Source: Amia ocellicauda
Taxonomy: Eukaryota > Chordata > Actinopteri > Amiiformes > Amiidae
Assembly (NCBI RefSeq): GCF_036373705.1
Contig: NC_089857.1
Span: 35,412,784-35,476,783, forward strand
DNA length: 64,000 nt
Direction of reading: 5' to 3'
Translations under genes and position numbers: made by a program
Notes under the pieces: model-generated
What the model was told of the DNA's origin: nothing
The model's database searches: none
The model's input: the letters and a program-made list of their open reading frames with translations, nothing else
Part shown: positions 50,831-64,000 of the stretch, in pieces
Layout: the number at the start of each line of letters is the position of its first letter
Position numbering within the stretch: position 1 is the stretch's first letter

Positions 50831-53800
50831 AAATATAATAATTTATCAATTACTTATTTTACTGAATACTGATTTATTTTTCTGAATAAAATCAGAACAG
50901 TAATATTCCCTTTCAGTTCAGCTAATACATTTAATTTCTGTAAAATTGACACGTTGAGGTCTCCGAGTATCTTGCTTTTCTTTAAGTGCTTTCACACCCC
51001 GTCCACCTCCTCCAAGATTTTGCTTCTAACGTTCACACTGGTCGAGTCTGTTGTTGATTGCATTAACTGTTTTATTGTGTTTCGCAATATTATTTTGTGA
51101 ATGGTTATTTTATTATAGGCAAAACCTATATAATAGGTCATCTTTCATTAAGAACACAAATATTTGTAAATCCTTTATGTCCAGTAGGTTTAGCTCTGAA
51201 ACCTTACATCACCTGGCAGCCCTGTTCTTTCTTACTGACAATTTTATTACTGTCCAGACAATACAGGGAATATCAAATATTGGCCTCTGTCACACTCGGA
51301 ACACATTTGGCCTCTTAACGACTGATGGAAGTAGCTGCCTGTCAGTCTTGCCATTACCTGGACTTCTGCTTTTCTCTTACTGCCTCTCACTTAATACTTA
51401 ACCTCCAGTCAGACAGGCCCCTGAAATTTAAGGTGTACGTCAGACAGCATTCTGTTCTACATTTCTGTTTCTAAGATCATACCTATGGATGGTGATCATT
51501 TATTTCCTCAACTTCATGAACAACTTGCAAAACTTGGGCAAATAAGTATTATTAAGTGAACCAGGATCTGTATTTCAGCAGTTTTCTTTCAGATTTAAAA
51601 TACTAAATGCACTTTTTCCAGTATTTTGAGATTTGTAAACAGGCTAACCCCAAACAATTGACCTGATTTATATTCTTCTTTATTCCCCTTGACTGCATTC
51701 AGGTAGTAATTATACAATAAAAAACAAACCAAATATCTTCCTGATCCAGGGGGAAAAACCTAGCATCCCCTCGCACTATTGCTGCATACCGTGCTCCACA
51801 TAAAGCACCTCAGCCTCATCATCTGTGATGGCTTCTGTGTGCACAGGTATAATGCAACAACTGCAGTTATTAGCATTGAAGAATAACTGACTTCATTAAA
51901 TGAAGAAATGTTACTGTGGCGACTAAAATAAGGCATATTAGTTTGCAGGAAATGTTTAAATCGTTAATTATAATGCAAACTATTCTGTGTGAATGTGGTA
52001 AATGACCACCAATGGGAATATGTTTTATTCTGTCTGTGGTAGAGGATGATCTGATACAATTCAGCCCTTTACAATGCATGCACATGCCCAGTGCTGAATT
52101 AGCAAAGATCTGTACATACAGGGACCCTCTCTGTGATTGATGCAAGTCCTCTCCTCTTGTGGTGGCTTGTCCCAGGTTCATCCCATTCAGGATGTTTGTC
52201 TTGTGCAGATAAAACAGAGATCCATTATCCCTGTAGCTCTTGCACTTTTCTGTGCAGTGCCCACACAGTGATATATCCTTGACCAATACGCTGTCAGATA
52301 CGTTGGCATTTGCAAGGTTTTTGGCAAGATGTCTCATTCTTCTCAATTGGAAACTGCCCGCCCCTGGAGAAAATCAGGTAATGGGAGACTCTCCTGATAA
52401 ATTTTACTCTCTCTTTAAAGTGACGTCTCTGTCTGTTTTAGTATTTTCCACACTCCAAATATATGAATGATTTACTCTATGTATTTTTTGTTTGTTTGTT
52501 TGGAAACCAACAAAAAACATATCTATATTAATAATTAAAAAAAAAAGTCTAGAATGTGAGTTTTATATCTATGTTAAAATATAAAGGCAAAATGTCCTCT
52601 TACAGCTTCTTTTAAAAGGTTGACAGGTTACATGTACACTATCAAACTAAGCAAACTAAGTCCTTGATTTACATTTCAATGATTATCTGTAGACAGTGAT
52701 AGCATTGGCTTGTAACTTGAATACAGAGGAGAAAATTGAAACGGCCCCACCCTGAAAGCAGTCGCCTATTTTCTTGACAAGATGTGGTATAGAGATTGGG
52801 GAAGGTCATCTATCTAAATAATTAGATTTGTACATGTGAGCGACTCTGTGACGTATGGATGGTCTCTGCTTTCAGATATACCATGACAGTAATTCACAAA
52901 GAAGGTAAATGAAGCATAGTTATCAGAAATGGCAATATGTTTCTTTCTGAAGGATTGCTTTTGCTCTTTAAGCTTTTAACTTTTTTGAAATGTCAGCTTT
53001 TTGAGGATTGGCCAGCTGTGCCAGTAATATGCTAACATCCAGAGTTCCTTGAGCATTGTCATTTGTGTTTAGTAGCCTAGAATGAAATATGGTGAAAAAT
53101 GTAAGATCTAAGAGGAGGTTTTGCATATTTTGAACAGAATGTAATAACTTGGCAATCAGCAGAAAAGCATCTTGGGGAAGATAAAGTGCCCCTTCTCGTC
53201 TCTTGATGTTGACTAAAGAGAGCCTGTGAACCATACGTTCTCCAGACAAGATGGCAACTGGGGCACTGTCTCAGAACCCTTTCCTTTGAACTTTTAAGTA
53301 TATTTTAACAACACTGTACGGAGAAAGATATATGACTCCTTCTATGTGCCTATTACTGTACATCATTGGAACAGACCCTTTTTGTTGTTGTTTTGTGTGG
53401 GGTAATGTACCACTTAGCAAATTGCTTGTCTAGTAAGCTCTGGCCTTCCAAGCGATTTCCCTCTGCTATGGAAGCACACTTGGAAACTGTAATGCATCTT
53501 TACAAGCATGCCTTCAGTTTTGACTGGGAAAGAATTCCAGACAAGGCTGCAGAATCAAGCGCTGCAGCCATTGGAAAAAAAAAACGTTTGGGCAAAAAGG
53601 AAGCAGGATTAGCAATCTTTACTATTGAATGGGTGGATGACTTTCAATTACAATGGAGTTAATATGTATGATCCTACTATTGTTAAATTATCAGGGGCAA
53701 TAACTGTTGTCCTTTATTAGCTGGGCAAATTAACTTTTAATTGAACATCTCCCAATCTTCTTCACCATTCTTCCTGTCAATTCTCTGAGATTCTCTTGGC

Positions 53801-56800
53801 TTCTGTTAAGAAAAGAACTGGCTTCTAGATATAACCAGCTGATTAATCTCATTTTGTAATGAAAGCATGCCTACTTCACATTGTATCTAACAAACTGTGA
53901 CAATTGAGAAATGTATATATTTTTTTAAATGAAACTGAACATTTCTCTGCAATAAATCATGATCTTAAAACATTCAAATATCAAGTTTTAATTGCCATGG
54001 CAGCTCAAGAGACCTATTCATAGAGCAGAGAGGAAAACAACTTTTGAATATGTTAGTGTTTTTAATATCCCCCCTGGGCTGGATTTTCCTGGTAAGCTAA
54101 AATGAAAAGAAATTGGTCTCAAGGTGAATTCCACATGTCAGAAGGGGGTATAATGTTGCAAGAAACAGTGTTATGTATTTTGTTTTCAGATTCCTTTATT
54201 GACTCTGCTCTTGTAACAAAAGGGTTAAAAGGGTTAATTTAACATCTGTGGAAATGACTGATCATGGTTACATTTGAACATTTCCTGTGGTATAATTAGT
54301 TACTGATAATAGAATAAAACAAAATTTGCTTCTGATCATTGTGAAAAATGTTGATTGTTGGAAGTCTTGTTATATGCATCATTGAGTATTTTCCCACCTT
54401 TTTGTTGTTGCAGTGGTAAATAAAACAACCCCTTACACAAACTATTTAGTTAAATTCTCTATTATTAAAAAGATGTAAAGTCTGTTATATTTCTATCTTT
54501 GAGCTTTCCTGAGCTAATTGAAATGTTAAATGTTATGTGCCATTTCATATATATGTTTTGGGACAAAACCCAAGATTAATATTGAAAAGCTTCTTTAAAA
54601 ATACCACAGTCTTTCTCAATGTTAATCTAATTTTAAAGAAAAACTCAGTGAATGCTTAGCTTCTGTTGTGCAAAACCCAGTGGTAATATAAAGTATAACT
54701 GAAACATATAACTGAAAGTAATCAAGCTGCTATTGAAAATATCTTTGCACTGATGCTGTAATGGAATACTAACAAAATAATAACAACTTCTTAGTTTTTA
54801 CATTTTAAGCCTTTTATAGTGCAGTTATGTAACAAGTAAGGTCAGGTGATTGAATTTTAGGAAATCTAGGGAAATTCAATCCCAGGTTTCCTTTTAAATT
54901 GGCATAATCTGAACAGCTGACATGGTGTTTCTGAAGTGGTTCAGATTTACTGTTTTTTTTCTTTTATCTTCAGTGTTGTGATTATTAATCTATAACCATT
55001 AAAGTGCTGCCATAAACACTGTGCTATGGGTTATGTTGAATCGCAATATTATCCATTCCAGTTTTAAATGTGAGCACTAAACTGCTGATCCCAGGCATTC
55101 CGAAAGCATTAGTTGAATCTGAGAAATGGGACCCATTAGTCTTTCCTATTTCCAGTTGAGCTTCAATGCCTCGGTCGCCCAATGGGAATAATAAAAAGCG
55201 AGTCACTAAACAGAAATGAAGAGTTTTGTTGACCTTCGTCATTTGACAAAGGGAGGTAACTTGGTGCCAAATGCAGAAATGATTGGACCTGTTTCTGATA
55301 TCTGTGTGTAAGGTGCTGTATCAGACAATGGGTTGAGGAGGAAAAAAAAAAAAAAATCAATCATTATGCAAGAGAAGCTTACTAGCTTTGATTGATGAGT
55401 GGCAGGCGTTGCAACGCTTTCAGAAAGGAGAGAAAAAAAATCAATTTGTCATATGGCTCTTACAAGCTCTGAAATAAATCAATGCTTCTCATAAGTGCAA
55501 AGCAAAGGCAAGAGCAAAGCCTCTCTTTCCTTAATGCTGCCTTGACCTTGGATCCACACCTACTTAGTTAAATGCTTTATAATGCACCTTTAGAGTTGTT
55601 ATCCATCAATCCTTTTCCTTTAATATTGTATTTGGTGAAAGTGGCACTGTTTGTAGGATTTGTCTTTGTGATTGGAGAACATGACAGCTGAAAAGATTTG
55701 CCGGTGTCTAGTGTGCGTGTATGATATTTCTGCGGGCAAAGTTTGGTCTTTAAAGAATGGAGCAGTGGGTGGTCTGTCACAGAAACTCGGCATCTGGCCT
55801 CAGCAGTGCTTACCTTACAATGTATGGCTTCGGGCGCTAAGCAAACCTTTTTCATGTTCAAAGTGCATTATGTAGTTGTTTTTTTTTTTTTTAATGGGAA
55901 ACAAAATTAAGATGATGGTGGACAGAGCAGTACACATCTACTTTCTGTACTAACAGCTGTATTTGTAAAACAGATGTAATGTCAATGCCATATGGTAAAT
56001 CAACAGCACAGTTGAACTGGTTCTCTAGTGGTCTTGTCGTCATCATCCTGGACCTTATGGAATTTGAATAAAAAGAAACCAAGGTATTCTGTTGCATTAA
56101 AAATATTATTATTCAGTCAGTTCTATACTGCTCTACTTTTGCTCAGACAGTTATGTATAGTACAGCAGCATTTTTATTTATACTTAATTTACTCGTTCTT
56201 CAAAATCAGTTGTAGCCTAAACCTCCTAATTATAAATTTCTGTGCTCTTTTGAATGTTTTATTATTATCTGAACAAAAGTACACTGTAAACAAGTTCCAA
56301 ACTCATGATGCGTGTTTACAGGATCAGGAATTTAGCAATCCCAGTCCTGCACTATACACATTTAAGTGTTTTGTTCGTAATTAGATTGCCTTCAAATTAA
56401 GAGCATTGGATTTTATTCCCTTGGTATTTGTGTAACATTAAATTCTATAGAACTAGAGTGGGCACCAGTGAATTAGAAATGCAGCCACTGTGCTGTACTG
56501 TAAATTAATATGAAATTTTACTTGTAAATAAAGGCATGAGTCAAATATTCCCTTGCCTGCTTCTGTCTATGGGGCACATGATAAAGTAATAAAAAGGTCT
56601 TGCAACACATTTCAACCGAACTGATGTGTACTCGGAATAAAGTAGTATTTATTTAAGGCTGACTTTGACCTCCTTCTTTTCTGTGCAAATAAACCCTGTT
56701 GTTAAAGTTAAAGTTTTGAATGTTACAAAGTGAAATAATTTCACAATAGGTCTTTAAGAAAATAAAACAGTTTTTGTTTTAAAATAGTTTTTTTCAGCAG

Positions 56801-58163
56801 GCTGCTTTGCATGCAATAGCAATTGCAATGTGTCTAAACAATATATAATCATAAAAAAACAATTAAAAGCTGAAGTACAAAATTGCTGTGGATTGATATT
56901 CCCTCCCTAATGTTTCCTTTACCGTTTCCACTGCTTTGTGTAAAAAAATATATTTCTCACAGCAGATTTCTTCCTTCTCATTGGGGAGTTTGGGGAGAAA
57001 AAGCTTTTGTGATAGTCATATTGTGGAAAATTTGAGCTATGCCTTTCTATATATACACGTGTGTATAATCTTTTTTTCTCAATGGGAATGACATTCTGAA
57101 AACATTTGACGGAGACCTGCCACATGAAGAATTCCCACCTATCCAGAAGCTAGTGGTCAGATGAGAGCACTACAGTGCTGATTTCACATTAATAGTCTAC
57201 AGGAGAGATGAATACTTATGAATTTATTAAAAAAAACACACAAAACCCCAACAGCTTCTAATTCTGCATAAGACCACATTTACAACATTGCTGTTTTCCT
57301 CTTTCCTTGAGGTTAACATTCATCATTCATATTCAGACCTGTCAAATACTTCCCGTGGTATTGTAATTCAAACTGTAAAGCTACAAGTTCATTATTTGTG
57401 TTTGCAAGTTGTGAAATGTTATGATGATTGATGATAATGGAGTAGGGTGCAATTGTTGATTGACGTGTTCTAGACAGTGTTTCAGATGGAAAGGCAATAA
57501 ATATTATCCACGGACAAGTAAAGGTCATAGCCGGGCTGCAGCCAGAGAAACTTGCTGGATATTAACACTATTTAGTTTGGAAGAGTAAAATATATATAAA
57601 ATCCTGACGAGGTACACAAATGTATACATGAGAGACAGAGAGGCTTTAACATGGAGGACTTCACAAATTAAGGCCTCTGGCTCCATTATTTATTACTACC
57701 TCCTCATCTCATCCTAGTGAAGACATTCTTCAAGCTATAAACATTTTTTTTCTTTTGTTATTAAGAACCAGATGTCTATTTGGTGGAAAAAATAAATGAA
57801 AGAAAACAGAAATGGTTTTATTTGACCTGATCCACAGGTGTCTTGGATTAGGCTATCAGTAACAGACACATTCCTAATATTTCAGGTTTTATGCCAAACT
57901 TTACAACGAGATTCCTTACAGCATAGTTAATAGAAAAGGGGCATTATTGTCTGGCTTCATTAATCATTGTTGGACTGGTACTTTCTCTTAACAGGCTAAC
58001 ATCACTTGGTATTTGTTTTTACTGTTTTTTTGTTTTGTTTTTTTAAGTAGACTTAACAGGAATCTGTGCGATATTTATTTCTTTATTATTTCTGGTTTCA
58101 TTATGTTTTTTTATGGTAAGTTATCAATGGTACCCAAATCAGAGTTGGCTATAGTGCATGAAT
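50831..58163 (+). other. FBXL17: FBXL17 intron, no gene seen
   Basis: It includes a 158-residue minus-strand open frame (51870-52346) and a 93-residue one (52968-53249) without recognisable family; both are taken as chance. A block at 55000-55530 resembles conserved non-coding DNA (see findings). Confidence 0.4.
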
Positions 58164-58861
58164 TAGGGTTGTGCCGATAGATGATGATGATATTGTATAT
58201 CAACGATAATCTGTTTCATTTGTACTTTGCTGGTGGGGGGGGAGCGCAATCTGTGGCTATGGGAAGGGAAGTGCATCTCCCGTGGGTTTGGGTGGGGGCA
58301 ATGTGGAGGCACTGTACAGTTTTTGGAAAGAAAAATCATACTTAATGTAACTAAAAAAAAAAAAAAAGCCTAACAAATGTGTGCTTTCAGTTTTGTTTTG
58401 TGTGGATGTTCCGTACCAAGAACTTAAAGTTCACTAATTCTTTTAATAAAAAAATCAAAATGTGATGACTATGATAAGAATAAAAAGCCAAAATGTTTTG
58501 TATGTGTTTAATATGCTATGAGGAGTCAAACATAGGATTTCACTTTATTCTCGTAGCACTTGCTCATGGCCAACTGTAGTTGCACATCTCAATTATTTTT
58601 ATACTAAAAGCTTAACCCATATAAGTTTTATGTTTTTCAATATGTTGAAGATAAAGAAGTAGCCCCACGTATTTTTTTTTTTAGCTGTCTGCAGGTTTGT
58701 TCAGAGACCGTTTCTATAGAAATGTGTTGACGCTACAGCTTTGAACAAATGGACCCGCACCAGCGTACCTCGCACATCCTCCTGCCCAGCTGATATCACA
58801 TATCACGATGTCTGCACGTCCATCATAGATGATGTGTCATTTTTAATATAGTCCAACCCTA
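58164..58861. mobile_element. hAT-type non-autonomous element (698 bp) with perfect 8-bp target duplication
   Basis: It begins TAGGGTTGTGCCGATAGATG; its right end read backwards begins TAGGGTTGGACTATATT. An identical 8-bp sequence gcatgaat flanks both sides (58156-58163 and 58862-58869). Short inverted ends starting TAGGGTTG and an 8-bp duplication point to the hAT superfamily. No transposase frame is present. The interior includes a G-rich part at 58230-58310. Confidence 0.85.
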
Positions 58862-61800
58862 GCATGAATATTAAATTAATTTGTGATAAGATGCAGCTAA
58901 AGGAGTTAGAATTTAGGATTCCATCCTTAGCTGAAAACCTAAACATGATTTTGAATAAGGCGCATAAGAGATAATGGGAGCCTGCATCATATTGGTACAA
59001 TAAATTGACAATGGTTCTATTTTGCAGTTAACATGACTATAACAGGGCCGAGCGATTCTGTGGATGCTAACATGACGACAACATCAAACGGCAACAGCAG
59101 CTCTTCACAAAAAAAAAAGCCTTAATGACAAGGCCAGTATAGTATTCAACCACTTTAATTACAGTTTCTATATTGAACCGGCTGTTAACAATGGCTGATT
59201 AAGAAACAGGCGTTATGTCCAAGAAAGCAACAGAGACATTTCAGTCATCAGGGTCCAATTGTTTCGAATGAGCGTTCAGAATACTGCCTCCTTGTCAGCT
59301 TCTTGTTTCATAGGACTGACAGTCCTGTTCTCAGCACTAAAGTTTTCAGTGATGTTGTGCAGTGGACACTTGGGGTGTATGCTGCTAGTAGGTTGAGATT
59401 ACATAGCCACTGGATGCTTAGGAAGACAAACAGCTTAGCATGCTCCGAATATCCATGGAGCTTGTGGATGTTCGACAGGCTGTGGTCTATTCATCCCAGT
59501 AGGTCTTGTTATTCTGTCAGTGAGGCACAGGTATTAATACAGGGAATCTGGAACCGTCTTCAGGGGCTATACAGTAACTCCTTTAAGCGTCCGTGCAATA
59601 TAATACATTCAGCGGAATCAAGGCTGGAAGGATACACTAATTGAACAGTTCCCTTGTAAAATAAAATTAAAAAATTCTATGGACATAGCTTGTGTCTCTG
59701 TAGGAAGCCTAGTCTCAGCGTTAGTCTGGTTGTATTAGTGCGCTGGGATTAGTTTGCTGTGCTGACAGAAAGTATTAAGGAACTCATTTATTAAAAAGCT
59801 GTGCTGCTTTATTTTATAAAGCAAGGCAAAGAAAGTAGAAAAGGTTTAGTAGCAGGCTTGCAGCTACTGTATTCTCAAAGCAATAAAGTAGATTAATATT
59901 TTTTTTTTCCTCTAGCAGAATAAGAAACTACAGATGTAATGCTTTGTGTCAAACTCCTATTGTTAGACTTCGTCTTTCTAGCTTCAGATGCACAAAGAGA
60001 AGTTAACCCTGAAAAACGAAACCTGGCTCACCATGCTAACCCAGTAGAAAATGTAGATGAAATATTACTGAGGTCTTAATTTATATATTTATAGAAATAA
60101 ATAAAGTATACAATAAATCAGTAACTTGACCAAGATAAGAAGTACATAATACATCTTCTGTTTTCAATTGAACGTTTTAATATCTTTACTAAAATTTGGA
60201 AGGTAATTAACAGAGGTCAATATTATGCCAGTACCCATTCAGAGTATTTATTGGCTGTACAACTGTAGCAGGGGGATTACCTGGGATCCCCCCTGCTATG
60301 CAGCATGAGCCTCAAGTATTAATGATGCAGCCATAAAATCGTCAGTATAACCAAACTGAAAAAGGCAGTGTTTAAAAAACCTTGATAAGGTTTTTCTGCA
60401 GTTGCTATGAATAACCTATGAGCATGGTACATTCAAGGAGCGCTGTGAAGTAATGTTGGAAATGTAATTAAATTAAATGCAAATTCCCAAGCCCCATACA
60501 TATGAAGCTCTGGGCACTTTATCTAAGTAAAGGTCAGAGGTTAAGGACAACCAAAGGTCTGTGGTCATTCTAAATCTCCTGTTTCTGCAGTGGAAGGTAT
60601 TGCAATGATACAGAGAGAGCAAACTGATTCCAGATCTTCTTGTTGCAATCCATGTATTTAAAAAAAACAAAAACAAAAAACAACCAAACTTGGTGTACAT
60701 TTATAACTACAAAATAGATATAGTGTAGTTTCATTATTGTGTACTAATGTAGAGAAATGCTATGAGGAAAATCAACACACGAGCAAATTAGTTAAGCATT
60801 TTGTTGGTTTTCAAAGGAGTAGCTGAGAGATTATTAGTAGATGTTTATGCAGACTAAACTCTTAGATACTGTTTGTAATGGATCTAAAAGCTGCATGTAA
60901 GAACCATAATTTGGTTTTATAATATTTCTGCAAAGTAAAAGTAATATGCTGCACATCCAAAAATGATATCTATACTGTTTGTTAATTCACACTGTATGTT
61001 AGTAGAGTCTAGGGAAAAATATTATAACTTAGTGTATTTATGAAGGTAAACAACTTTGAGCAACTTTCATTGAGCAAATCTAAAATCAATGAAGTGCAAT
61101 TCACCGTGTTTAGAGAAGTGATTTTTAAATGGATCATTGAATTGCCTTTTACTGAAATTTGGTGATCACAATGACCAGTTCTTAAAATGGCTTCTTCATT
61201 AATTGTCATTGCTTGGGAGAATGGAAGACATACATTGACAAATTTACTTTGATAATGACCATTTATTTAAATGGAAGTTTCTCCATACTAAATGATGATT
61301 ACAAAATATGCATAATTCCTTGTTAAATAGACATCTGGTTACTGTATTAATTCTTGCTTTTCATATAAAGTAGTCATCTGGGTCAGGACACAAATGCCTG
61401 TAAGTCATGTACGTACATGTGGCAAAAGTTTAGAAGGGGAACAGAGATTGTATATCTGTCAATTAACGCACAGGAACACGTAACCTAGCTCTATGTTTAA
61501 AGCAGCTGTTTGAGATCACCAAACGCACAATCATTCACCTTGCCATAAGGCAAACCGATACATTTTGCAGAATAGTCTTTCTTTTAGGTTATAGCACACA
61601 CTTTATGCTGTGATGCTTAGGAGGATAAAGCACCATAATTTTTATTCCATTAAATACGACTGTCTCAATATCGCATCCCTACCAACGGTGATACAACTTG
61701 TGCTGTAATGCGTTATGAGGAGAGCTAGTGCTTGCCCTGCCGTGGAGTGGGCATCCAGGAGTGAAGACGCCAATATGAGAACAGTGTTAGTGCGGTGTTG

Positions 61801-64000
61801 TGGATTGACCTGTGGACCTCATTCATTCCAGTCATGACTAATGAACTGTTCCACTGCATCACGCTTCCAGCTGTGGAACGGGTGCTCCAGCGTACAGAAA
61901 TATCTCCAGTTACACCAGCTGCTTAAAATATGTGGTGCTGAAAATGACTGTCCCTTTAAGCAACTCCTAAAGGTTGATACCAAACAGGATGTTGATGTTA
62001 CAGAATGTCTAATTAATACATTAAAACAAAACTAAATAAAATCCAATAATGATGAAGTATGAGAGTTGCATAGCCAGACTGCTTCTAATTGTTTCCTTCA
62101 GGCAGTGTAGTGCAGAAAGGGTCATGTCCCATTATTAGACTGTGTAAGTATACCGGGCTTGTAGGCCTGCTACATCAGAGATTTTGAAGCTATTTGCTGA
62201 ATGAGGTCAGGTGTATCAGCGTGAGGAGGCTGTGAAGGTCTCTGTAGCTAAATTTATGCAGTTGCAATGAGATGTAATGCTTCTGGCATGCTGAGTACAG
62301 AACAAAGCCACCAGGGACCAAATACACTTGTTAATCTTCCACACTCTGGGCTGTATCAGGGAGGACCATGTGAAATAAACCATGGAGGAGAGAGCAGTGG
62401 AGACTCTCTGCTCTGTGAATAGCACATACTTTATCCCTTTGAAACAGAGAGACCATAAAAAATTTCCAGAAGTCACAGCAAAAGCACTGGATGTCTGGAA
62501 AGACTTAAAGTAATATCAGTTTTATAGTTTGTGTGTGTGTATGTGTGAGGGAAAGCAAAGTAATCCATAAGTTTGTCATGTTGTAAATCAAAGATCTGCA
62601 ACTTGAGAGGGGACTATTAAGGGGATTGTTTGAAAAGCAGATTTCTTAAATATTAATTTAGAATTACCAGTATGGTTTAGGTCATTCTTATTTTACACTT
62701 CACAGAAAAGAGTCTGCACAGTGTAAGAGTTTAAGTCCATTATCCATTTGTTTTTTTAATTCTAACACCATACTGTTTCAAGATTTAAATGAAAATAAAT
62801 ATTAGTTATTACCTTTTTTTTTTTTTTTTTTACAAAATCATTTCTGGAAATAAAGCAGTTTGTATTGGTGTATTAATATTTTTTGTCTTGCTTATATGAA
62901 AGGTTACATTTCAGATCCAATGTTTAAACTGACAATGTAGTTTATACTGTAGAATGGCTCACTGGCTAATAGGCCCCAAGGAGTTTCCTGCATGCAGGTG
63001 TGTAGTTAATATTTCATGTTAACAGTGGATATAATATAAAATGAGAGAATGAGTGCATTATTTCATTGCTAATTTATGTCCTTTTAATGTGATATATTGT
63101 AAACATTATTTCATGGTGCATTAATTCAGGATATAATTGATACTTTAAAGTTGGTGCCTATTCATGATACATTAGGTTTGCACTCAGCATAAATGGAATT
63201 GGAAATCACTTGTGTTCGAGAGTGCATTGCCAACAATCCAAACTATAACAACATGTGCAGGAAATGTAATGTGCGAGTTCAGTTAAAATATACTCCTTTT
63301 TGAGGTGTGTGTGTGGTTTTTACTGTCCAACTTGTATTTATGCATTTAGTTTTCGTTTTGTTTATAATACTGTCCATAGTAATTTAGTGAACCATAATGC
63401 ATATAAAGCCTTTAAATATTTCTATGCATCCATCATGTGTATTTTTTTATGTAACCAACAATCATTGTTAAAAGAAGGTTAATTCTATCTTCAGTCCTGC
63501 TCTCTGGAATGTTAATTAACATTAACATCTCTCTGAGATGATGATGGAGTAAAATCATGAACCTTCAGGATTTTGAAGTGTGTTTAATTACTCTGTTTAT
63601 TTCTGTTTTCCTTTCCATTTAATTCCCCCCTTTCCCCACCACCTCTCCAGAAAGGATAGATTAATCTGTACATTGTAACGTGTAACTGCTGAAAAAGTTA
63701 CCACTGGGTTTTTTCCTTGTATTTCTCTCTCTCTCTCTCTCTATCTCCAGACTGTTGTTCTTACAGTACTTGTTAGATTGTAACAGTGACACATGGTTAT
63801 GGAGACTCAACAAGAAGGTTTACTAGGATACTGGGTCACGGATAGCCCACACAAGCTCAACAAGGTTCATTTTCAGTAATAGGTCAGTCTGTGACATAGT
63901 TGTGATACCCTGACCTTTGGTTTGGGGTATGATTTGTGTGGCTGGGCAGTCACAGCTTGTAGTTCCAGAATAAACTCGTATTCCTTCAAAACATGGGCAT
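58862..64000 (+). other. FBXL17: FBXL17 intron to the window end, no gene seen
   Basis: AT-rich. It has a hairpin at 60266-60298, a 16-bp palindrome at 63508-63523 and a CT run at about 63725-63742. The 113-residue frame at 59303-59644 is unrecognised and lacks splice signals that would make it an exon. Confidence 0.4.

Noticed and set aside
51870..52346. 158-residue minus-strand open frame
   Set aside because: No recognisable domain, no family match I know, no promoter or splice context; acceptable as a chance frame in 31 kb of intron.
52968..53249. 93-residue minus-strand open frame with protein-like composition
   Set aside because: No known motif, no flanking exon pattern, and an isolated frame of this size is expected by chance.
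59303..59644. 113-residue plus-strand open frame in the FBXL17 intron
   Set aside because: Does not match the expected next FBXL17 exon and has no recognisable family.
32758..64000. Search for the next FBXL17 exon (VTDQSVKAF-like)
   Set aside because: I found no stretch with this coding potential and correct splice sites; the intron is known to be very large in other vertebrates, so its absence is plausible. A short exon could still have been missed by eye.

Overview
The window is vertebrate nuclear DNA. Genes have many exons with GT/AG introns, intergenic and intronic DNA is AT-rich, and there are Tc1/mariner and hAT transposons, LINE/SINE tails and many microsatellites. The repeats (a 'ggataagggcgtctgcc' tail followed by an ATA run, and two well-known fish-type Tc1 families) point to a ray-finned fish. 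Intron sizes and a CDC14B that keeps several alternative ends fit a non-teleost or early-branching lineage, but the species cannot be fixed from this sequence alone.

Layout: (1) 7-1310, + strand, the 3' end of HABP4 (last four coding exons and poly(A) signal). (2) 1683-2563, an internally deleted Tc1 element. (3) about 3190-19905, - strand, complete CDC14B, tail-to-tail with HABP4. I could place 16 coding exons in phase, plus a second upstream first exon (19800-19905, start MKRK) and an alternative last exon (7736-7847) that would give a hydrophobic, stop-terminated tail. (4) 21278-23620, - strand, complete six-exon PRXL2C (AAED1). (5) 24960-28054, a promoter-like stretch and probable 5' untranslated part of FBXL17. 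(6) 28074-32757, + strand, the first four coding exons of FBXL17. (7) 32758-64000, no coding exon seen; this is read as FBXL17 intron. It holds two hAT-type non-autonomous elements with 8-bp target duplications, a second deleted Tc1 element, an L1-like LINE relic, a LINE/SINE tail, hairpins and blocks that resemble conserved non-coding elements.

Gene roles: HABP4 is a cytoplasmic/nuclear RNA- and ribosome-binding protein, CDC14B a dual-specificity phosphatase of cell cycle, DNA damage and cilium biology, PRXL2C a thioredoxin-fold peroxiredoxin-like protein, and FBXL17 the substrate receptor of an SCF ubiquitin ligase. They are not an operon or pathway. Their grouping is synteny: HABP4-CDC14B-PRXL2C has the order and orientation of human 9q22, while FBXL17 lies on human 5q21.

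No virus-like or bacterial system was seen. The most interesting points are the multi-ended CDC14B locus, a perfect 17-bp CpG-rich inverted repeat upstream of its distal first exon, and the two hAT elements.
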